64,000 nt of DNA. Source: Amphiura filiformis. Its lineage: Eukaryota > Echinodermata > Ophiuroidea > Amphilepidida > Amphiuridae. The notes beneath the pieces are model-generated. The model worked only from the letters and a program-made list of their open reading frames with translations, was not told the origin of the DNA and did not search any database. Location of the stretch: contig NC_092635.1 in the NCBI RefSeq assembly GCF_039555335.1, positions 56,580,258-56,644,257 of the forward strand, in the 5' to 3' direction. Position 1 is the first letter of the stretch. Each line of letters opens with the position of its first letter. Shown piece by piece: positions 11,482-24,115 of this stretch. The translations under genes were made by a program, and so were the position numbers.

Positions 11482-12578
11482 TTTTACAGAGCAATATAAT
11501 GATACAACTTTCTCTTTGATTTCCATGTTATATGCTTTACAAGTCAGATCCCTGTTTAATAAATGTGCTTATAAAGGTTAGCAAGGGGAGTCAAAGTTAA
11601 GCCACTTTTTGTCAGTAATGAGTAATGTTATTTTATTGATAATTTGAGCAGTTTCATGCGTAATTGTGATGTGATCAAGCAAAATCTTTTACGACCTTCC
11701 ATTAAATGCAAGTTGCACAATTTGATTTCTTATTGTTTACTCCTGTTTCCCTTCAAAATACCAAGTCATTCAAATATTCCAATATTTTCTAAATTTATGT
11801 CAAATTGTGAAAAATTTGTATGATTTTTCAAACATAATTTCTGGGGAGCATTGAAAATCATTTACATAGGATTTTGGAGACAAAAAATGTGATAATTTTG
11901 TGAAAATGTAGAATGCTAGAACAAACAAATGAAACATTTTCCTGGAATGTGTACACCATACACGTTCTGTTCCTACTGATTTTAATACTGAAATAATTCT
12001 TACCACAATGTTATTTGATTATTTTTGTCGGCATTTCTAGAGTCTGTCAATTTAAGCATGTAGGCTCATTTCGCAACATGCAAGACAAGCCATGCACCTC
12101 TTGTAACTGCAGGGATTCGTACCAGGGTCTATTGATCAATGTATTGTGCGTACTAGCTCAACTGAGGATAACTTGTAAGCAACTCGCATGGTACATTGAG
12201 CGGAAGCCTTTTCCAGTCCCTTCACACACGGTCCCAGACTAAACCTAGAAAGATGTGATTAAGTAATCGGGGGTATTAACACTGAAAAGAAGGGCATATG
12301 AGTATACACATGTATGGCAGTGATATGTACAACTTGATATAGGTCTTCCATGGATTCCTATGTTTCAAGGTATGACAATAAGATGTGCCATTGGAAAGAT
12401 GTTTGCTTTTGAATATCATTCATTCAGCTGGATCAAATTCTGGCCTAGGTAACAGAGATCTGTACATTATGTGTAAATGTGAGATGACACCTGGTGATAT
12501 GGCAATTTTTGAATGGTTCGCAGTAATTGTGGCACGATTACACAGGCCCATCAAAGCAATCTTATCAATTCTCATATA

Positions 12579-13187
12579 AACACATCAAAAGAAATAAGTC
12601 CCCCTCTGAAAATTTCGTCATAACATCGTAAAGTAAAACTTTGTACCAATAAAACTTACTTAGAAATAATTATATGATTGTTTACTAAGTGTTTTGTGAA
12701 AATGAAAGATGTCCATGACTTCATGGCTGAATGAACCCAAATTGAAGACAAAACTGCCCTTTCCAAAAGTCACAAAGTAGGCCTATGCTTGTTAACGGCA
12801 AGGCGTATTGGGACAAGGAATGGAACTGGCCATCTTACAACTCACTGTGCTGAACTCTGCACCAAGGGGATTTGCATGGCTGAATGATCAAGAATCGATA
12901 CATATTACAGTAAATGTTTACTTGGTGAGGATTTTAATAAACTGCACTCAAACACATTAGTAACAAGCCATGAATCAACTTTTGTGACAAGCATAGACCT
13001 ACTTTGTGACTTTTGAAAAGGGCAGTTTTTGCCTTCAATTTAGGCTCATTCAGCCCTGAAGTCATGGAAATCTCTCATTTTCACACAGCACTTAGTAAAC
13101 AGTCATATAATTATTTCAAAGTTTTATTGGTACAAAACGAAACCTTACAATGTTATGACGACATGTTCAGAGGGGGACTTATGTGTT
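12579..13187. mobile_element. TA-flanked foldback element (609 bp)
   Basis: Left end AACACAT and right end ATGTGTT are flanked by TA on both sides. The arms share ATAAGTCCCCCTCTGAA and a long mirrored block through AAAGTCACAAAGTAGGCCTA. TA duplication suggests Tc1/mariner-type mobilisation. Confidence 0.75.
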
Positions 13188-14303
13188 TAGGTCAATAACA
13201 TGAGCTGGTGACAAAATGAAGCATGTTATTCCATTATACAGCTATTTTATTGGTTTTATATTTGGTTGCAATGTAACGAATGTACCAAAATTGTGGAACA
13301 ATAGGCACTATCACAGCAATATCATCAAATGTTACATGTTGACAATCACAACTGTAGTAACTTACTGTTGTTTCATACCATTTCCAAATATGCTTTTAGT
13401 TCTCAAAATGTTGCATTTTGATGTTTGGATCAAATTGCAACCAGTGCTCTTTGAAATTGAAACGGTCATGGCAAAATAATTTACTTTCTGGCAACTTGGA
13501 ACTGGGAACTTGGAGTCCAGGGACAAAACCATGGTGGTGGTCCAAGTAGCACCCTGCCAGCTCCTGGGTTTAATGCAGTGATGCTTTTTCATTTGGAAAA
13601 ATCAACATGCTGATATGACTGTTATTTGCATATTGTTAGCTCCTGTATTTGTGTATATTTTAATTTAATTTTTTATTACTTCAGTGGTCTGTGCTGTGCA
13701 TCAAGCGTACATGGGCGTAAACACAAAAGTGATAAACAATCATGCTGATTGGCTGATCAACGGTCTTGACAACAAGATGATTGACCTGTTGGTTGTCGGC
13801 ACATAGAAGGGGAGACCTCACCACTTCTACACGATCGCCGATCACCAACGCATACCAGGACCACAGAAGTGCTAAAAAATTACTTTATTATAAGAGTGAT
13901 GGTGTTCCCAGAAAATTTTCAGAGCCGCAGAAAAATGGTATGATCTTGGGATATTTTTCCTGTCTTGATTTTTTTTTCTGCAACTCTGAATTTGTTTCTG
14001 GGAAATTTCAACATTTTGGCTTGAACAGGTCACAAATATATGTGCACATTTTGGGGCAATGTTCAGGTGTGTCAAAATGTGAAGTACTGAAAGGATGGGA
14101 TGTCCCAATTGAATGACGTTGTGACATGACTCCAATATGTAAATTGTTTTGTCAGAGGTCATTAAAAGAAATGAATAAAACCATGCATCTATAAATTGAC
14201 AGCAAGTGTATGTGTGTGTGTTTGATTGGAAAATTACAATAGTAGTAGTTGTGTTTTAGAAACATACCATTCCTAGTAACACCACGAATGCTGGGATAAG
14301 TTC

Positions 14304-14480
14304 GCACCCTTTTCAATTTAGGACCCGTGCACTTTTCGCCCCTTTCTATTTTCGCATCATCAATCAACAGCAGCACATTAGGCCTACCCACGGTTTAAAA
14401 GGGGGCGAAAGTGCACGGGTGCGAAATTGAAAGGGGGCGAAAGTGCACGGGTCCGAAATTGAAAGGGTGCGAACCGTCCT
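14304..14480. repeat. Inverted repeat with GTGCACGGGT motifs
   Basis: TTCGCACCCTTTTCAATTTA and GACCCGTGCACTTTTCGCC on the left are mirrored on the right by GGCGAAAGTGCACGGGTCC and AAATTGAAAGGGTGCGAA. The right arm is itself duplicated in tandem. Confidence 0.65.
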
Positions 14481-14635
14481 GTTTCCGTAACACACAACGT
14501 CATTTAACATTGTCACAATGTTGTAACAAATGATGTTGTGTTTTACTAAGGATTATGATTTTTGCAGAATGCCTAATTGCTACATGTTTTTTTTTTATCA
14601 TGGTCATATGAATTCTCTTAAGGGGGTACGCAAGT

Positions 14636-14681
14636 CACATGGTTAAGGAATGTTCTCTGTATTCCTAAACCATGTGACTTT
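14636..14681. repeat. Stem-loop
   Basis: AAGTCACATGGTTAAGGAAT pairs with ATTCCTAAACCATGTGACTT around a short loop. Probably a foldback-element remnant. Confidence 0.6.
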
Positions 14682-15774
14682 GGGATGATTTGAAGTAACC
14701 TCCACTTGAGATGAGTAGTATTTATTCCTAGCTATTATGTGAAATGAGACACATGTAGCAGCCGTATCGTTTTGATATGGATGTACACCATTTATTAGTC
14801 TGGCCTTGTTTTGAGTTCACTGAACTTATTCAAGTATTATATTTAGAATTTAGCACATGTCACAGCCATTAATTTTGCCTATCCCTGGAGAAAAATGCCC
14901 ATCCATAAAGTTTAGTGGATGGGTGGCTAGCTAACACCCTGTTCATACATACACGCTATGTAACGGCGCGCGTGATTGGTCGAGAGCCGGGCATAAACAG
15001 CGTTTATGCCCGGTGGCCCGGATGTGCGATTGCAGTGGTAGGGAGAACGAATGAAATTCATGGTTTTTAATGATGTTTCTTGTTATTTTTTGTTAATATT
15101 TTGATGAAATAGGAATCACAAAATGTTCTGGTATGTATGAACGGGGTTCATTCATATATTTTCATGACTAAACGGTTGTATATGCCCTCGGGCCGCAAGC
15201 ATAAGACTACGGACAAAAAGCAATTCAACATTTGTCAAAAATCATGATATAAAAGAATATGAGATTTTATAGCAGTAATAACATTAACTTAGTGGTGCAT
15301 CCAGGTTTTAGAAAAGGCAACAAATGGTGGGGGGGTGCTGATTGATTTTAAATTCTTAAATTTGACCACATAAGGGCTCAAGGGTTATGATTTGCCACTC
15401 CCCCACCCCAGCCCAGCCCCCAGCAAAAAAACAAAACAAAAACAAACAAAAAACGTCTTAGGATTTCAATGTTTTTAGGCAAATTGTCAGATTCACTTTG
15501 TTCCCAATGCCACCTGGATGTGATGCTGCAGTACTACATTGCAAGTAGTTCCCCATCTAATCGGTTATCAGTTTGTAAGACCTGTTCACATTCCAACTTG
15601 GTCTTGTTAATATTGGACCCCTGGCTCCAAATCAAAACGAAGAGAAATATAGGGGGAGGGGCTAATGTTGCCCAAAGTTCACTAGGTGACATCCAACCAG
15701 AGAAGATGAGAATAGAAAAAAAGTTTCTGCAATTTGCCATGTTTTACACAAATCCATGTTAACTTTTCCTTTTA

Positions 15775-16172
15775 GGCCCTTCACAATTAATTCTTAGTTT
15801 CCTGTTTCATGGTTGAAAACCAGGGATGAGGCGACTTTTAATTATTAATTATTAATTATTAATTATCTTTTATTTTCTTTATTTTTAAAATAAGTCGTCG
15901 TAACCTACATCAAGCCATTTTGACAAGGAGCATGCATTTAATTATTTTACTACTATGTTCGATTTTATACATAAGTAATGGTACAATTAGGTTCTATGTT
16001 TATTCATCATTATAGATGATATGATCAAAGTCAGAAAGTAGCAAATGGTAGTCATTAAAAGTTATTTTTAAAGAGAAAATCCAAAATATAAATAAAATAA
16101 TTAAATATTTTGCAATTCTCTACTTTGGACGCGGGCGGGAAACAGGAAACTAAGAATCAATTGTAATTGGCC
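15775..16172. mobile_element. Harbinger-like MITE with TTA duplication
   Basis: Termini GGCCCTTCACAATTAATTCT (left) and AGAATCAATTGTAATTGGCC (right), flanked by TTA on each side (15772-15774, 16173-16175). A 3-bp TTA duplication with GGCC ends is typical of PIF/Harbinger. It contains a TTAATTA microsatellite (about 15838-15866). Confidence 0.72.
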
Positions 16173-16538
16173 TTAATTATATTTTATCATTTTAACTTTT
16201 ACTTTTAATTATTATCATTTTGACTTTCACTTTGAATTATTATCATCATCTCTTCATCTCTCTCTCTTTCTGTTTTTAATTCGAAGATTAATTTATACAC
16301 AATGTAGTTCCTTTATATTTTTTTAATATTTTGTTTCAAAAATTAAAAATAAGTTCATGTTTATATCTGATGATGGCGCTGTTACGGCACAGCTGCTGAA
16401 AAAAAAAAATCGATGAATCGATTATGATATGATGTCATGATTAAATTGATTAACACAACAACAAGGCCAAGTCAATATCCATATCCAGGCAGTGCACAGA
16501 ATTAATACGAACAACGTTTGCTACATTATTCAGCTAAA

Positions 16539-16792
16539 ATGTCTGAATATCTAATACTAGCCATTATTGGCATGTTAATTCTGATACTTGTCACTGTATT
16601 TGTATATTTTATGTACTCTGGTTTGTTTAATGGCATCGAAATTCGTACTGGAAAACCTCCGATACGAGAACTGCATGTTTGTACAAATATGCTGTCGGCC
16701 CATACAAAAACTGTGGTCCACTTTTCACTGAAGTGACGAAAGCCGCACCCGATTTGAGGTGTTTTGGTGTATATTATGACGATCCTGCAAAG
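16539..16792 (+). CDS. TEX264: TEX264 exon 1 (membrane helix, start of GyrI-like domain), with apparent frameshift
   Basis: TEX264 is an ER membrane protein and selective autophagy (ER-phagy) receptor; it also acts with p97 in repair of topoisomerase-1 adducts. From ATG 16539 the reading is MSEYLILAIIGMLILIL, a single N-terminal membrane helix, then FMYSGLFNGIEI and GKPPIRELHV, matching human YSGLLAGVEV and PPIRNVTV. Homology then continues one frame over (YKYAVGPYKNCGPLFTE, then DLRCFGVYYDDPAK) up to the donor AAG|GTGAGG. One base seems to be missing near 16678-16682, in GTTTGTAC; read literally, the original frame stops at TGA 16734. If that base is restored, exon 1 ends in phase 0, while the best acceptor of exon 2 needs two carried bases, so a second irregularity is implied. 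Assembly error is the simplest explanation; a true pseudogene is less likely because the later exons are well kept. Confidence 0.82.
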
Positions 16793-17694
16793 GTGAGGAA
16801 CAATTATGAGTTAATAAATTACTATAAATTCGTCAGATTAAGCTTTAAAACAAGATTGCGCAGTGATCGTCATTGTAAGCTTACCTAAAAATATTTCATT
16901 CATTGTTGTGAATTGTGCAAAGTCGACATTAGCCTATTTTATGACGGATGATTGACCTCACAGATCAGGCTGGAATGCAGGGCACAGCTGTCATTGACAA
17001 TTGCATTTGCAGGCCACATGTGCTTGAATAGTCTTTGTCCTTTGTTTACTTTTGTTTACCAAAGTAAATTTGTCTGACTTTGCTTGTTTGATATTTTAAA
17101 AAGCCTTATCAAAAGGAATTAGAATTTGATAGGAAAACACAAAATAATTTTGTTTTCCAATTTTGTTCTAGAGTAGGACATTCATGACATGACAAAATAT
17201 TCAGCGTTGTCCATAGCCAGTATCACAGAGCAAAATGCTACTCAATTTTGATCGCTTTGCTACACAATTTTGGAAACAAATATCAAGTTAATTTTTTATT
17301 TCTTCCGTGGTCCTGGTACGCGCTGATGAATTGCGATCGCGTAGAAATGACAAGGGCGCCTATTATGCACCGTGCCGAAGACCAATGGGTCGACCGGGGT
17401 CGCAATTTTTGACTTTATTGATGTATTGCTTTGTTGACATCTTGTCAAAGTTGGATCCTGATTTTTGATGATTGTTGACAATGAAAATTGTATCGTACTT
17501 GACAACAGCTGCGCCCTAGATTTTTATGTACCCCCGGTAGTTTACATCAGCTTTTTTAATTTAAAATTTATTTCTAATAAATGCCCCCTTACAAAAGGCG
17601 TCATCTTTTTATGCTATGGTTCAATAGTTATAAATTATTTTACAAATTTTACTCTAACTTAGTTGTATTATTTATTTTGTTTAAAATGTTCTAG

Positions 17695-17926
17695 GTACAA
17701 TGTAGCACCAGAGAAGTTGCGCTATATTGTAGGAGCCGTTCTCAGTGAAGGTGATGATAAAGAGGCAAGCAAGGAACTCGAAGAAAAACTAGTCCAAGAT
17801 GAATTTAAGATTGCCAAATTCCCAGAAGTAGATCATATGGTTATGGCCACATTCCCTCATATTAATTCACTCTCTATAATGATAGCTGTTCAACGTGTTT
17901 ATCCTGCTTTTGGAGATTATGTTGTG
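17695..17926 (+). CDS. TEX264: TEX264 exon 2 (GyrI-like domain)
   Basis: The exon follows TTAAAATGTTCTAG and ends at GTG|GTAAGTCC. After one base of a split codon it encodes YNVAPEKLRYIVGAVLSEG, then KIAKFPEVDHMVMATFPH and ending VQRVYPAFGDYVV. These match human VPPDKCRCAVGSILSEGEE, SFPAPSHVVTATFPY and TRRVHPALDTY of TEX264. An alternative acceptor at 17661-17662 would be phase 0 and would join exon 1 without a clash, but it adds eleven unlikely residues from the pyrimidine tract. The intron before it holds a fragment (17415-17515) related to the element at 9045-9398. Confidence 0.9.
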
Positions 17927-17987
17927 GTAAGTCCGAAATATTTGCAGGAAATTTCATGTCTGACCCAAGTGAACATACCGGTATTAA

Positions 17988-18440
17988 GGTGGTACTACAC
18001 CCCCTGATAAATTTTTTGACTAATTTTGCATTTTTCTCAAAAAGTAACTACACACTGGTAACACAAGTTATGTATAGGGGCATGGAATCCAATTACTTTG
18101 CCACTGAAATTTCAGTGATTCAAGACAAGTGGTTCATTATATCATACCGCTTGTCTTGATTCACTGAAATTCCAGTGTAATAAATGGATTCCTTGCCCCT
18201 ATAATATACATAACTTTTGATACCAGTGCGTTATTATTTTTTGAGGAAAATGCAAAAATAGTCACAAACAGGATCTTAGGCAGGATTTGAACAAGGTTTG
18301 GGTGTGTAAATTAAAAAACTGGGTGTGTAAATTTAAGATTTGTGTACAAAGTATAGGCAATGTGGGCAAAAACTGGGTGTGTATTTACAAATTTGGGTGT
18401 GTAAAACACTCCCTAATTTATCAAGGGGTGTAGTACCACC
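17988..18440. mobile_element. TTAA-flanked foldback MITE, copy 1 (TEX264 intron 2)
   Basis: Ends GGTGGTACTACACCCC and GGGGTGTAGTACCACC, flanked by TTAA on both sides. The interior mirrors AAGTTATGTATA, GGAATCCA and TTCAGTGATTCAAGACAAG. TTAA duplication points to a piggyBac-type transposase. Same family as 50032-50385 and 56313-56959. Confidence 0.85.
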
Positions 18441-19299
18441 TTAATGTTATCTAGAGTGATTTCTCTATAGTTGTTACTTCACCATATAGTGTTATCAGAT
18501 AAAAAAATAAAGTATTTGCAGAATTCTGCATTTTTGTTAAAATCAGGTTACTCATAAATTGTCTTGAATTAGAGAGCAGGGATCAGACAAAATTTTGAAT
18601 GTAAATCATATATTTCAGGGACTGCCTTTTGAGGAGAGTGAGAGCAATCGCTCAGATACTGGTCTCCTACAATCTGATATAGGAGAGTGATTTTTAGCTC
18701 TCCTTAGTTGGCCATTCTCTATGCTCTCCTGTAAATTCCAAAAGACAGTACCTGATATTTCTAAATTTGAAGTTGAAAGATAACCACATTTTTCCCCAGA
18801 ACCAACTGGTTCCTTTCTGAGTGGATACATGTAATGAAACCAACTAAAGGCAGTGAAAAAACCTGACATCACATCCCTTTTTGGCTGCTTTATTTATTCT
18901 GTGTAAGAAAATAAATACAGGGGACAATGTGCCAAATATGGACTAGTTCTTCCCCTGCCTAGACACATTCATGGGTAAATGGTGGGTGAGATTGCTGAGG
19001 TCAATGTTAATTTCTAGAAGATTACTACATTGTAGAGTTGCCAGTTGCTTTCAGTGATATCAGCAAAATTTCTGTAAGATAGTTTGTATCCATGCGAGCT
19101 GTTGATTTTGGGCTGCGGGTCTCTCCTAATGTGAATCGCTTCGTGGATTCCTAGGGTCATTCCTGCTGTCCTTTTCTTTTGGTGACTCTGTCCTAGTCAA
19201 TATTGTGACTGGACTCTTAACCCTAACGGCATAAGGGCATTTTTTCGCAACGGGAAGGGAAAGAAGGAAGGAATAAAGAGAGAAAATAAAGAAAGAAGT

Positions 19300-19385
19300 T
19301 GTTTGCTATGGGTGGGATTCAAACCCAGGACCCCTCGCATGCCAAGCACTGGGTTGGCGACACTTAGCCATGGGTGTTGGGCTTT
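19300..19385 (-). mobile_element. tRNA-like SINE head
   Basis: The minus strand reads CCATGGCTAAGTGTCGCC (A-box-like) and CCTGGGTTTGAATCCCACCC (B-box-like), spaced as in a tRNA. No target-site duplication was identified, and the body limits are unclear (perhaps 19200-19390). Confidence 0.5.
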
Positions 19386-19789
19386 GCTGGCCAGCGAAAC
19401 CGTGCCTACATGTATATATCACTTAGGGCGATTGCATCATCACACCACATGGGATGCACGCACAAACAACGCATATATATCAAGTAGTATTTGTAGTACC
19501 TGGTACGGTTAGGGTTAATGAGCGGATACAGGGGAATTGACACTTGGAGTAACTGACTTACACTCCTTAAGTCTGAACTTGAATTTCCTTCTTGTTTCAC
19601 TATTGTAAACAAAGCTATAGTCTGTGCATGTAATTTGTAATGTGGTATAACTCTTGTTTGATCTTCTAAGTGTGGTCCTTACGTGCTACCAGATTCTTAT
19701 GCAGCATGGGGCAGGGGTTTAAAGGTGGTCAAAACTCCATACTGCTGAAATGAAACATGCGGCAAAGTTTCTCACTGGTTCCTTGAGAT

Positions 19790-20081
19790 CAGGGTTGTCA
19801 CCAGGACCAAAAAAGTACTGGTTAAGATATTGAAGGCGAAGCGTAGCGAGCGAAGCTCTTGCGCCTCGCACTATCTTTTTAGTGAACCACCCCACTAAAA
19901 AAAAATTTTCTTGCTCTTTTTATGATGAAATATCATTATCCACTTCCGGAAATGTAAAAAAAATAAAAAATAAAATAAAATAAATTTTTTTTTTAAAATC
20001 TTTTTTTTTGGTGAGTGCCGGACGGCCCCGGACAGTGCCGGATGGCCCCGACCGGCACCGTCCGGCGTAGTGACAACCCTG
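19790..20081. mobile_element. hAT-like MITE with 8-bp duplication CTTGAGAT
   Basis: Termini CAGGGTTGTCAC and GTGACAACCCTG are flanked on both sides by CTTGAGAT (19782-19789, 20082-20089). Located in TEX264 intron 2. Confidence 0.85.
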
Positions 20082-20276
20082 CTTGAGATACAATGGATGA
20101 CAAATTGATCTTAGCTTTGCATTTGACCTAGGCATCTTACACACCATTACCCACTGAGGAAGGAACCAGTTGGTTCTGAAATTATCTGGGGAAAATAAAA
20201 CTTCTTGTTTGTTACCTGCACATATTATATTTATATATCAACTTACACAACTGTTTATTTCTCAATTTGTTTGCAG

Positions 20277-20543
20277 CAAAATGGTCTGTGTGCTCATCCA
20301 GTCATGGAGCTGTATGATGATGGAATCATTCACTTCCTAGCACCACTAGCCAAACAAAATGAATTTTATGTTCCCGAAACCGGCGGCATCTCACCGGAAG
20401 AGGAAGCCCCAAATAGCGACATGTCTAGTAAAACAGGGGAAAGTAGTAGCGGTGAAGATCAGGAAGGAGGAGGCCAGGAAGGGACAACAGGCAGTGATAG
20501 TGGTAGCTCATTTGAGGAGCTAAATGTAAACGAGGATGCCTGA
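20277..20543 (+). CDS. TEX264: TEX264 exon 3 (end of domain, disordered tail, LIR)
   Basis: The exon starts after TTTGTTTGCAG in phase 0 and stops at TGA 20541-20543. It begins QNGLCAHPVMELYDDGIIHF and continues APLAKQNEFYVPE, matching human ERKLCAYPRLEIYQEDQIHF and CPLARQGDFYVPE. A Ser/Glu/Gly-rich disordered tail follows, and the protein ends GSSFEELNVNEDA. The SFEEL core equals the LC3-interacting region of human TEX264 (SFEEL), preceded by acidic and Ser residues. Its survival at the extreme C-terminus argues that the ER-phagy role is conserved here. Confidence 0.95.
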   Translation, partial: QNGLCAHPVMELYDDGIIHFLAPLAKQNEFYVPETGGISPEEEAPNSDMSSKTGESSSGEDQEGGGQEGTTGSDSGSSFEELNVNEDA

Positions 20544-21012
20544 TGTTAGTGTGTAATTTGTTCTTTGTGGTATTATCAGGCTTTTATGTAATTATACTTG
20601 TACTCTGAAATTTATTGGTGTTTGTAATTTGCTGGAAATGAATAACACTTGTTAAAACTACCTACCTACCTGTAATACAATAATTTGTTCCTCCGATGTT
20701 TGTGTGGAGCTGTTTATATGATAAGTATGGAGGATTTAGGGCAGGCTTTGACATAAGCCAGAATTTCTGAGGGCCATTTGCGCCCTTGATCTTAAATGTT
20801 TGAGGACCCTCACAAATGTTTGTGGGCCTGAATTTGGGCCATTGGTTTTAACCTATGAACCCCACAAAAAAGTGAGAAAAATGGTAAATTTTTTGCGGGC
20901 CTTTTGGGCCCGCCGGATGTATCTTTTGCGGGCCCTCCTTATTTTGAGGCCTGATATAGGGCAAGAAGACACTGTCTGCAATAGCTGCCAGGTGTCACTT
21001 GTAAGAAATGAG

Positions 21013-21018
21013 AATAAA
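21013..21018 (+). terminator. Possible TEX264 polyadenylation signal
   Basis: An AATAAA lies 470 bases after the TEX264 stop codon. It is the first clear hexamer seen downstream on this strand. Weak evidence alone. Confidence 0.3.
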
Positions 21019-22047
21019 AGTGTTTGAGACCCAGCCTTGGAAATTGTTCCTGTGCATGAAATAGACAAAATCCATTGAGTCCTTCACCAATGGACTGGGC
21101 GCATACTATGCGCAACCCAAACGATACCAGGCTGGCGACAGCTCGTTATAAAAGTAATTCAAGTATGGAAGCCGCCATTACCCTGCCATCGCGTAGGCCT
21201 GGAACACTACCGCGATTTCTACCGGCTATATCGCGTCCGTGCTCTGCGTTCAAGTCATGAAAAATCGTGGCTTGCTGCATCCACAGTTAGACTTTTTCAA
21301 GCCTGCTACAGTGCATTTTTTTCAAATGTTGAACAGGTTTTTGAATACTTTTAATTATATTTTTTAGTGCATCCATGAACTTAATTTATCAAATGCATTA
21401 AATCAACCAACAATCCCGCTATCCGGGCCAAGATTTATACAAGAAAAATACTGTTTCAATCACGAAAATTAACCTAAATTTTGCGCATACACGTAAGACT
21501 TAGCGATAGTCTATTCAGATATCGTTGTCAAGCTCGAGGTGATTGACCTCCAATGATTGACAGTTGGGAACGCGAACTGTACGCGCGATGCTGAACGCGT
21601 AGTCAAGGTAGCCGGGTTCTAAAGTGGGTGCTAAAACCTCAAATGGTGACCTCCATGCGTGTACCGGGGGTGCTAAAGTGGAACCAAAACAACAGCAGGA
21701 ATCATAGAAAAAAAAGGAGGGATCAGCGAAATTTACTGTCAGCCCTCTGACGATACCCACACAGTTCATTGAGCACCCAGCTATGCTCTGTTAATTGTCT
21801 CATATCACTGGAAAGAACCATTGAAATTAAGAAATTATCAAAATGTCTCTGGGACAGCTATTGCAGATAGGGCCCGTCTGGCCTGGCCCTAAACTTTCGA
21901 TATGACAAGTAGGCCTATACATGATCTAATGGTCAGCTTTGTACTGATTTTTGTTAAATGTCAATTCCTGGTTCGCACTTTCATGTTTAGATTGACAGGT
22001 TTTGACTTGGAACACGAGAGCTGTACATCTTTTTGTACATCAAGCTA

Positions 22048-22283
22048 AAGTTTGTTCGGTTTATATAAGGCGGAAATTATTTGGCTTTTGTTACTGTGCA
22101 CGCCAATAAACTAATTATAAAGTCCCAACTCACACTTGTGTAAATTCACATGCTTGCGCCAGTCACACATTACGCAACGCGCGACTAGCGTAAGCATTGC
22201 GCCCAACTGCATACATGCCATTCTATATCAATACACGGTGTTATGAGTCTTATTTTTCTGCCTTATATAAACCGAACAAACTT
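22048..22283. mobile_element. TA-flanked foldback MITE
   Basis: Arms AAGTTTGTTCGGTTTATATA (left) and TATATAAACCGAACAAACTT (right), flanked by TA. Confidence 0.75.
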
Positions 22284-23300
22284 TAGAATGTTATAGAGAA
22301 CTGGCAGGGTAGTATTTAAAAAAAATAACATTGTTGAGTCTAAAAACTTACAGGTGTCGACACTACTGACAAACATTGGTATAAACCTTTGTGTAAGAAA
22401 GCACAAAACGAATCCTAACCCTTACCCTATCATTATTTTGTACTGTCTCACTTGAAGGATAAACCCAAGCATTAGTGATTGTGTCCTCAATTTCAAAGCC
22501 TGGATCTATTATAGGGAAAAACTGTTGACAATCTTTAGTACGTATGTCATCTTTGCCAGATGATGTATGGATGTAAATTATATTGTTCAGGATTAATCCT
22601 GATTCAGCAATGAGACTACACATATAAATGGCCATTTGCATTATTGGCATTGTAAGTCAACTAAGCTTCTTATAGAAAAATGATTTAATTTGTGTACATC
22701 GTGGAACATTCAACTACGCTTGCGACTAATCATGCTAATACATGAGTGTACAACACTACTCTCCGCGTCCATATTGCGAGGTTATCTGCGTATAACAGCT
22801 TACTACGCACAGCCACACAAAGATGTACACAAATTAAAAAAAAATTCTATAGTACTTAGTATTTATAGTAACCAATGAAATGCAAACATGTACTAATATC
22901 AAAGTAACAGCTTTGTTACTGTCATGTTTTTGCACATCGCACAAAGATTTGACACCTTCAGATGTGACTTGAAGAGCAATTAAGCTTGTATCATTTAAAT
23001 GTACCATATTCATTCCATGATAAGTGCTACATGTACATGTAAGTGAAGGGGAGTACTATAATAGTGTATTCTGTATATTGTTATTATGAATCAAATGTAT
23101 ACCTCATCATTATTGTGTTGTTTAAAGTACCTGTAATATGAAATGAAATCCAACTCCAAACTTGAGCTGTCTTTTTTAATACATAAAGTTAGTCTCTCCA
23201 TTTTTGTTACGGATGATAATATCGTTAACATACATGTATGTACTATTTAAGCTGCATACTTTGAAATTGTGTGAATACTGATTGCTGCCTAGCTAGTATA

Positions 23301-23443
23301 TTGACTGCTCAGTGCCAGTGGGTAAGTGCAATTAGCTGCCCTGTGAACATTTATTAATTTACACTTAGCATATGTTCTCATCTACACATGGCAGTTACAC
23401 ATGGCAGCTATTGCACTTACCACTCCTGGCACTGAGCAGTCGA
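23301..23443. mobile_element. Small foldback family copy (CTGCTCAGTGCCAG)
   Basis: TTGACTGCTCAGTGCCAG on the left and CTGGCACTGAGCAGTCGA on the right, flanked by TA. The middle mirrors TAAGTGCAATTAGCTGCC and GGCAGCTATTGCACTTA. Confidence 0.7.
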
Positions 23444-24115
23444 TATCTAGCCTAGGGGTGTTCAGGAAAACCAAACTACAGTTTCACTTGACCAAAGGAT
23501 TTGTTGTGCGATGGATTAGTTGTTTTAAAAGTTATTCTCAGATTGTTTTTTTTTTAAATTGTGTTTTCTATTTTTACACTACAAGATTTCTATTGGGCCA
23601 CCTTCACAGGTACATTGTTGCCAAGGTACTGAGCAGTACCACTGATGGTGGGTCCTGTGCAGTAGCAGCATTAAGGTGGCTGTGTACTCTCAGACATGCA
23701 TGTAGTAAAAGTGCAATAACTTTGTAATTATTCGCGCAAGACATATAAAAGTATACATTTTTTTAAAGGCAAGACATCAATAAATCTTAATATAAATGGG
23801 CAATTCCAAGCAAAAGTGGACATGACTCAAAAAAATGAAATTGCCAATATATATTTCTTTTAACTTTTATATTATTCCAAACAGATGTAAGGTTCAAGTT
23901 ATAAACTTTTTCGGCATTTTTCTAACATTTTGGTGGTTTTTTTAAAGTTTCTTTGGAGAGTGTATTTTAAGTGAAAAACTCCTGTTCAACTTAGATATTT
24001 TCCAAGTGGGCCTATTTTATTAAACATGGGCACTTTTCTTTTAAATTTGATACATTTTGTATCTCTGAAATATGGTCTTCAAGAAACATCCAACACATTT
24101 TAAATAATCCCCCAC

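Noticed and set aside
21075-21260. 61-residue ORF in a CpG-richer patch after TEX264
   Set aside because: No homology recognised and no flanking gene structure; may be repeat-derived.
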